A stretch of DNA of 47,812 nucleotides, taken from the NCBI GenBank assembly GCA_030612705.1, contig JAUWNI010000016.1, positions 1 through 47,812 of the forward strand, read 5' to 3'. How positions within the stretch are numbered: position 1 is the stretch's first letter; each line of letters opens with the position of its first letter. The notes below the pieces were generated by a model. That model was not told the origin of the DNA, ran no database searches, and saw only the letters and a program-made list of their open reading frames with translations. A program made the translations under genes and the position numbers. The DNA comes from Phycisphaerae bacterium. GTDB lineage: Bacteria; Planctomycetota; Phycisphaerae; UBA1845; Fen-1342. Shown here one piece after another: positions 47,419 through 47,812 of the stretch.

Positions 47419-47812
47419 GTTGTTGCACCTCCGTCTGCTTGCCAGTGCCCCGGTCGCGTCGGCTACTACCCCCACCGGCGAGACGCCGGTGCCACCCACA
47501 TCCCCCACCTGCGTGGCAGGCTTACGCCTCCGCGCACATCTTATCTGGAACAGTGTACCATGCCCACACGAGTTCGCGCGCTAATACTAATGGGAGCGGA
47601 AACGGCTGAACGTCATGCTGAGCGAAGCGAAGCATCTTGCCGCGTTCTCAAGCAGATTCCTCGCTGCGCTCCTAAGAAACTACGAAGGTACATGTTTAAC
47701 GTTGCAGCCCCGTGAGGGGCGACAGTCAGTAGCCGGGGGCGTGAGCCCCCGGAAAACGTGACGCTCGGTGATGAGAGCCCCGGAGGGGCGACAGAGAGTT
47801 CCCGACACGCGC
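47419..47812. repeat. Window-end repeats, including the 36-base terminal overlap
   Basis: About 47467-47500 is a CACCGGCGAGACGCCGGTG palindrome. From about 47663 to the end the sequence is the reverse complement of about 26692-26846, with a few mismatches. The last 36 bases (47777-47812) equal the first 36 of the window. No gene is seen. Confidence 0.85.

Noticed and set aside
1..47812. Complete circular plasmid, from the 36-base terminal identity
   Set aside because: The window carries rpsP, rplS, trmD, frr, miaB and lpxD, which are chromosomal. The terminal sequence is part of a repeat that also occurs internally, so an assembly break is the simpler explanation.
1..47812. tRNA or rRNA genes, including a 23S rRNA host for the four-helix-bundle gene
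   Set aside because: Reading through the gaps, I found no cloverleaf, TTCGA-loop pattern or rRNA-like sequence.

Overview
The window is a GC-rich bacterial chromosomal stretch. It combines a long catabolic block (about 0.2-26.3 kb) with housekeeping genes (about 27.5-44.8 kb) and a short accessory tail (45.4-47.5 kb). Lipid A genes (lpxI, lpxD) indicate a diderm. Several traits recall Planctomycetota, perhaps Phycisphaerae-like: very many dispersed palindromes between genes, rpsP next to trmD with no rimM between, zinc-ribbon membrane proteins, a tail-collar protein with a signal peptide, and an 'RARSASEG'-type repeat inside miaB. This placement is an inference from gene content, not a phylogeny.

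Catabolic block: leftward genes encode a TetR regulator (4218-4892), a CoxM-type FAD subunit (3247-4125) and a molybdenum hydroxylase with fused [2Fe-2S] and Mo domains (218-3250). Diverging from them, a rightward run starts at a good sigma70-type promoter (4971-4998) and carries bamA, an SDR, a thiolase, dch, a four-helix-bundle gene, had, a three-module fusion (reductase-like + DUF2889 + acyl-CoA synthetase), a second thiolase, an 836-aa hydroxyacyl-CoA dehydrogenase/enoyl-CoA hydratase, then bzdN, bzdO, bzdP, bzdQ, a ferredoxin (bzdM) and a ferredoxin-NAD(P)H oxidoreductase (bzdV). Together these encode ATP-dependent (class I, Azoarcus/bzd-type) dearomatisation of benzoyl-CoA, the modified beta-oxidation to 3-hydroxypimelyl-CoA, and cleavage towards glutaryl-CoA and acetyl-CoA. 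No glutaryl-CoA dehydrogenase and no clear dedicated benzoate-CoA ligase are present. An ACT-domain protein follows on the opposite strand.

The most unusual feature is a heptanucleotide repeat (consensus ATTGNNG, mainly ATTGACG). Its arrays sit in most gaps of the catabolic block and, in frame, inside two catabolic proteins. The reverse orientation encodes an open 7-residue cycle (QSSIVNR), whereas the forward orientation carries TGA. All four intragenic arrays lie in the open orientation. Inverted arrays bracket both the intact four-helix-bundle gene and a decayed copy of its start.

Housekeeping block: lpxI, lpxD, thrC, vanZ-like, parA-like, yraN, rplS, trmD, rpsP, a GDP-sugar-type epimerase/reductase whose catalytic Tyr appears to be Phe, frr, an oppF-type ATPase, a tail-collar protein, miaB, a radical SAM protein and a kynB-type hydrolase. 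The tail holds a DUF5343 gene broken at a G7 run and coupled to a HEPN gene, a RelE-type toxin with its antitoxin, and a truncated duplicate of the hydroxylase C-terminus.

The first and last 36 bases are identical. Joined, the two ends reconstruct an element that also occurs inverted at about 26.52-26.85 kb. The window therefore probably ends in a dispersed repeat, although circularity cannot be excluded from sequence alone.
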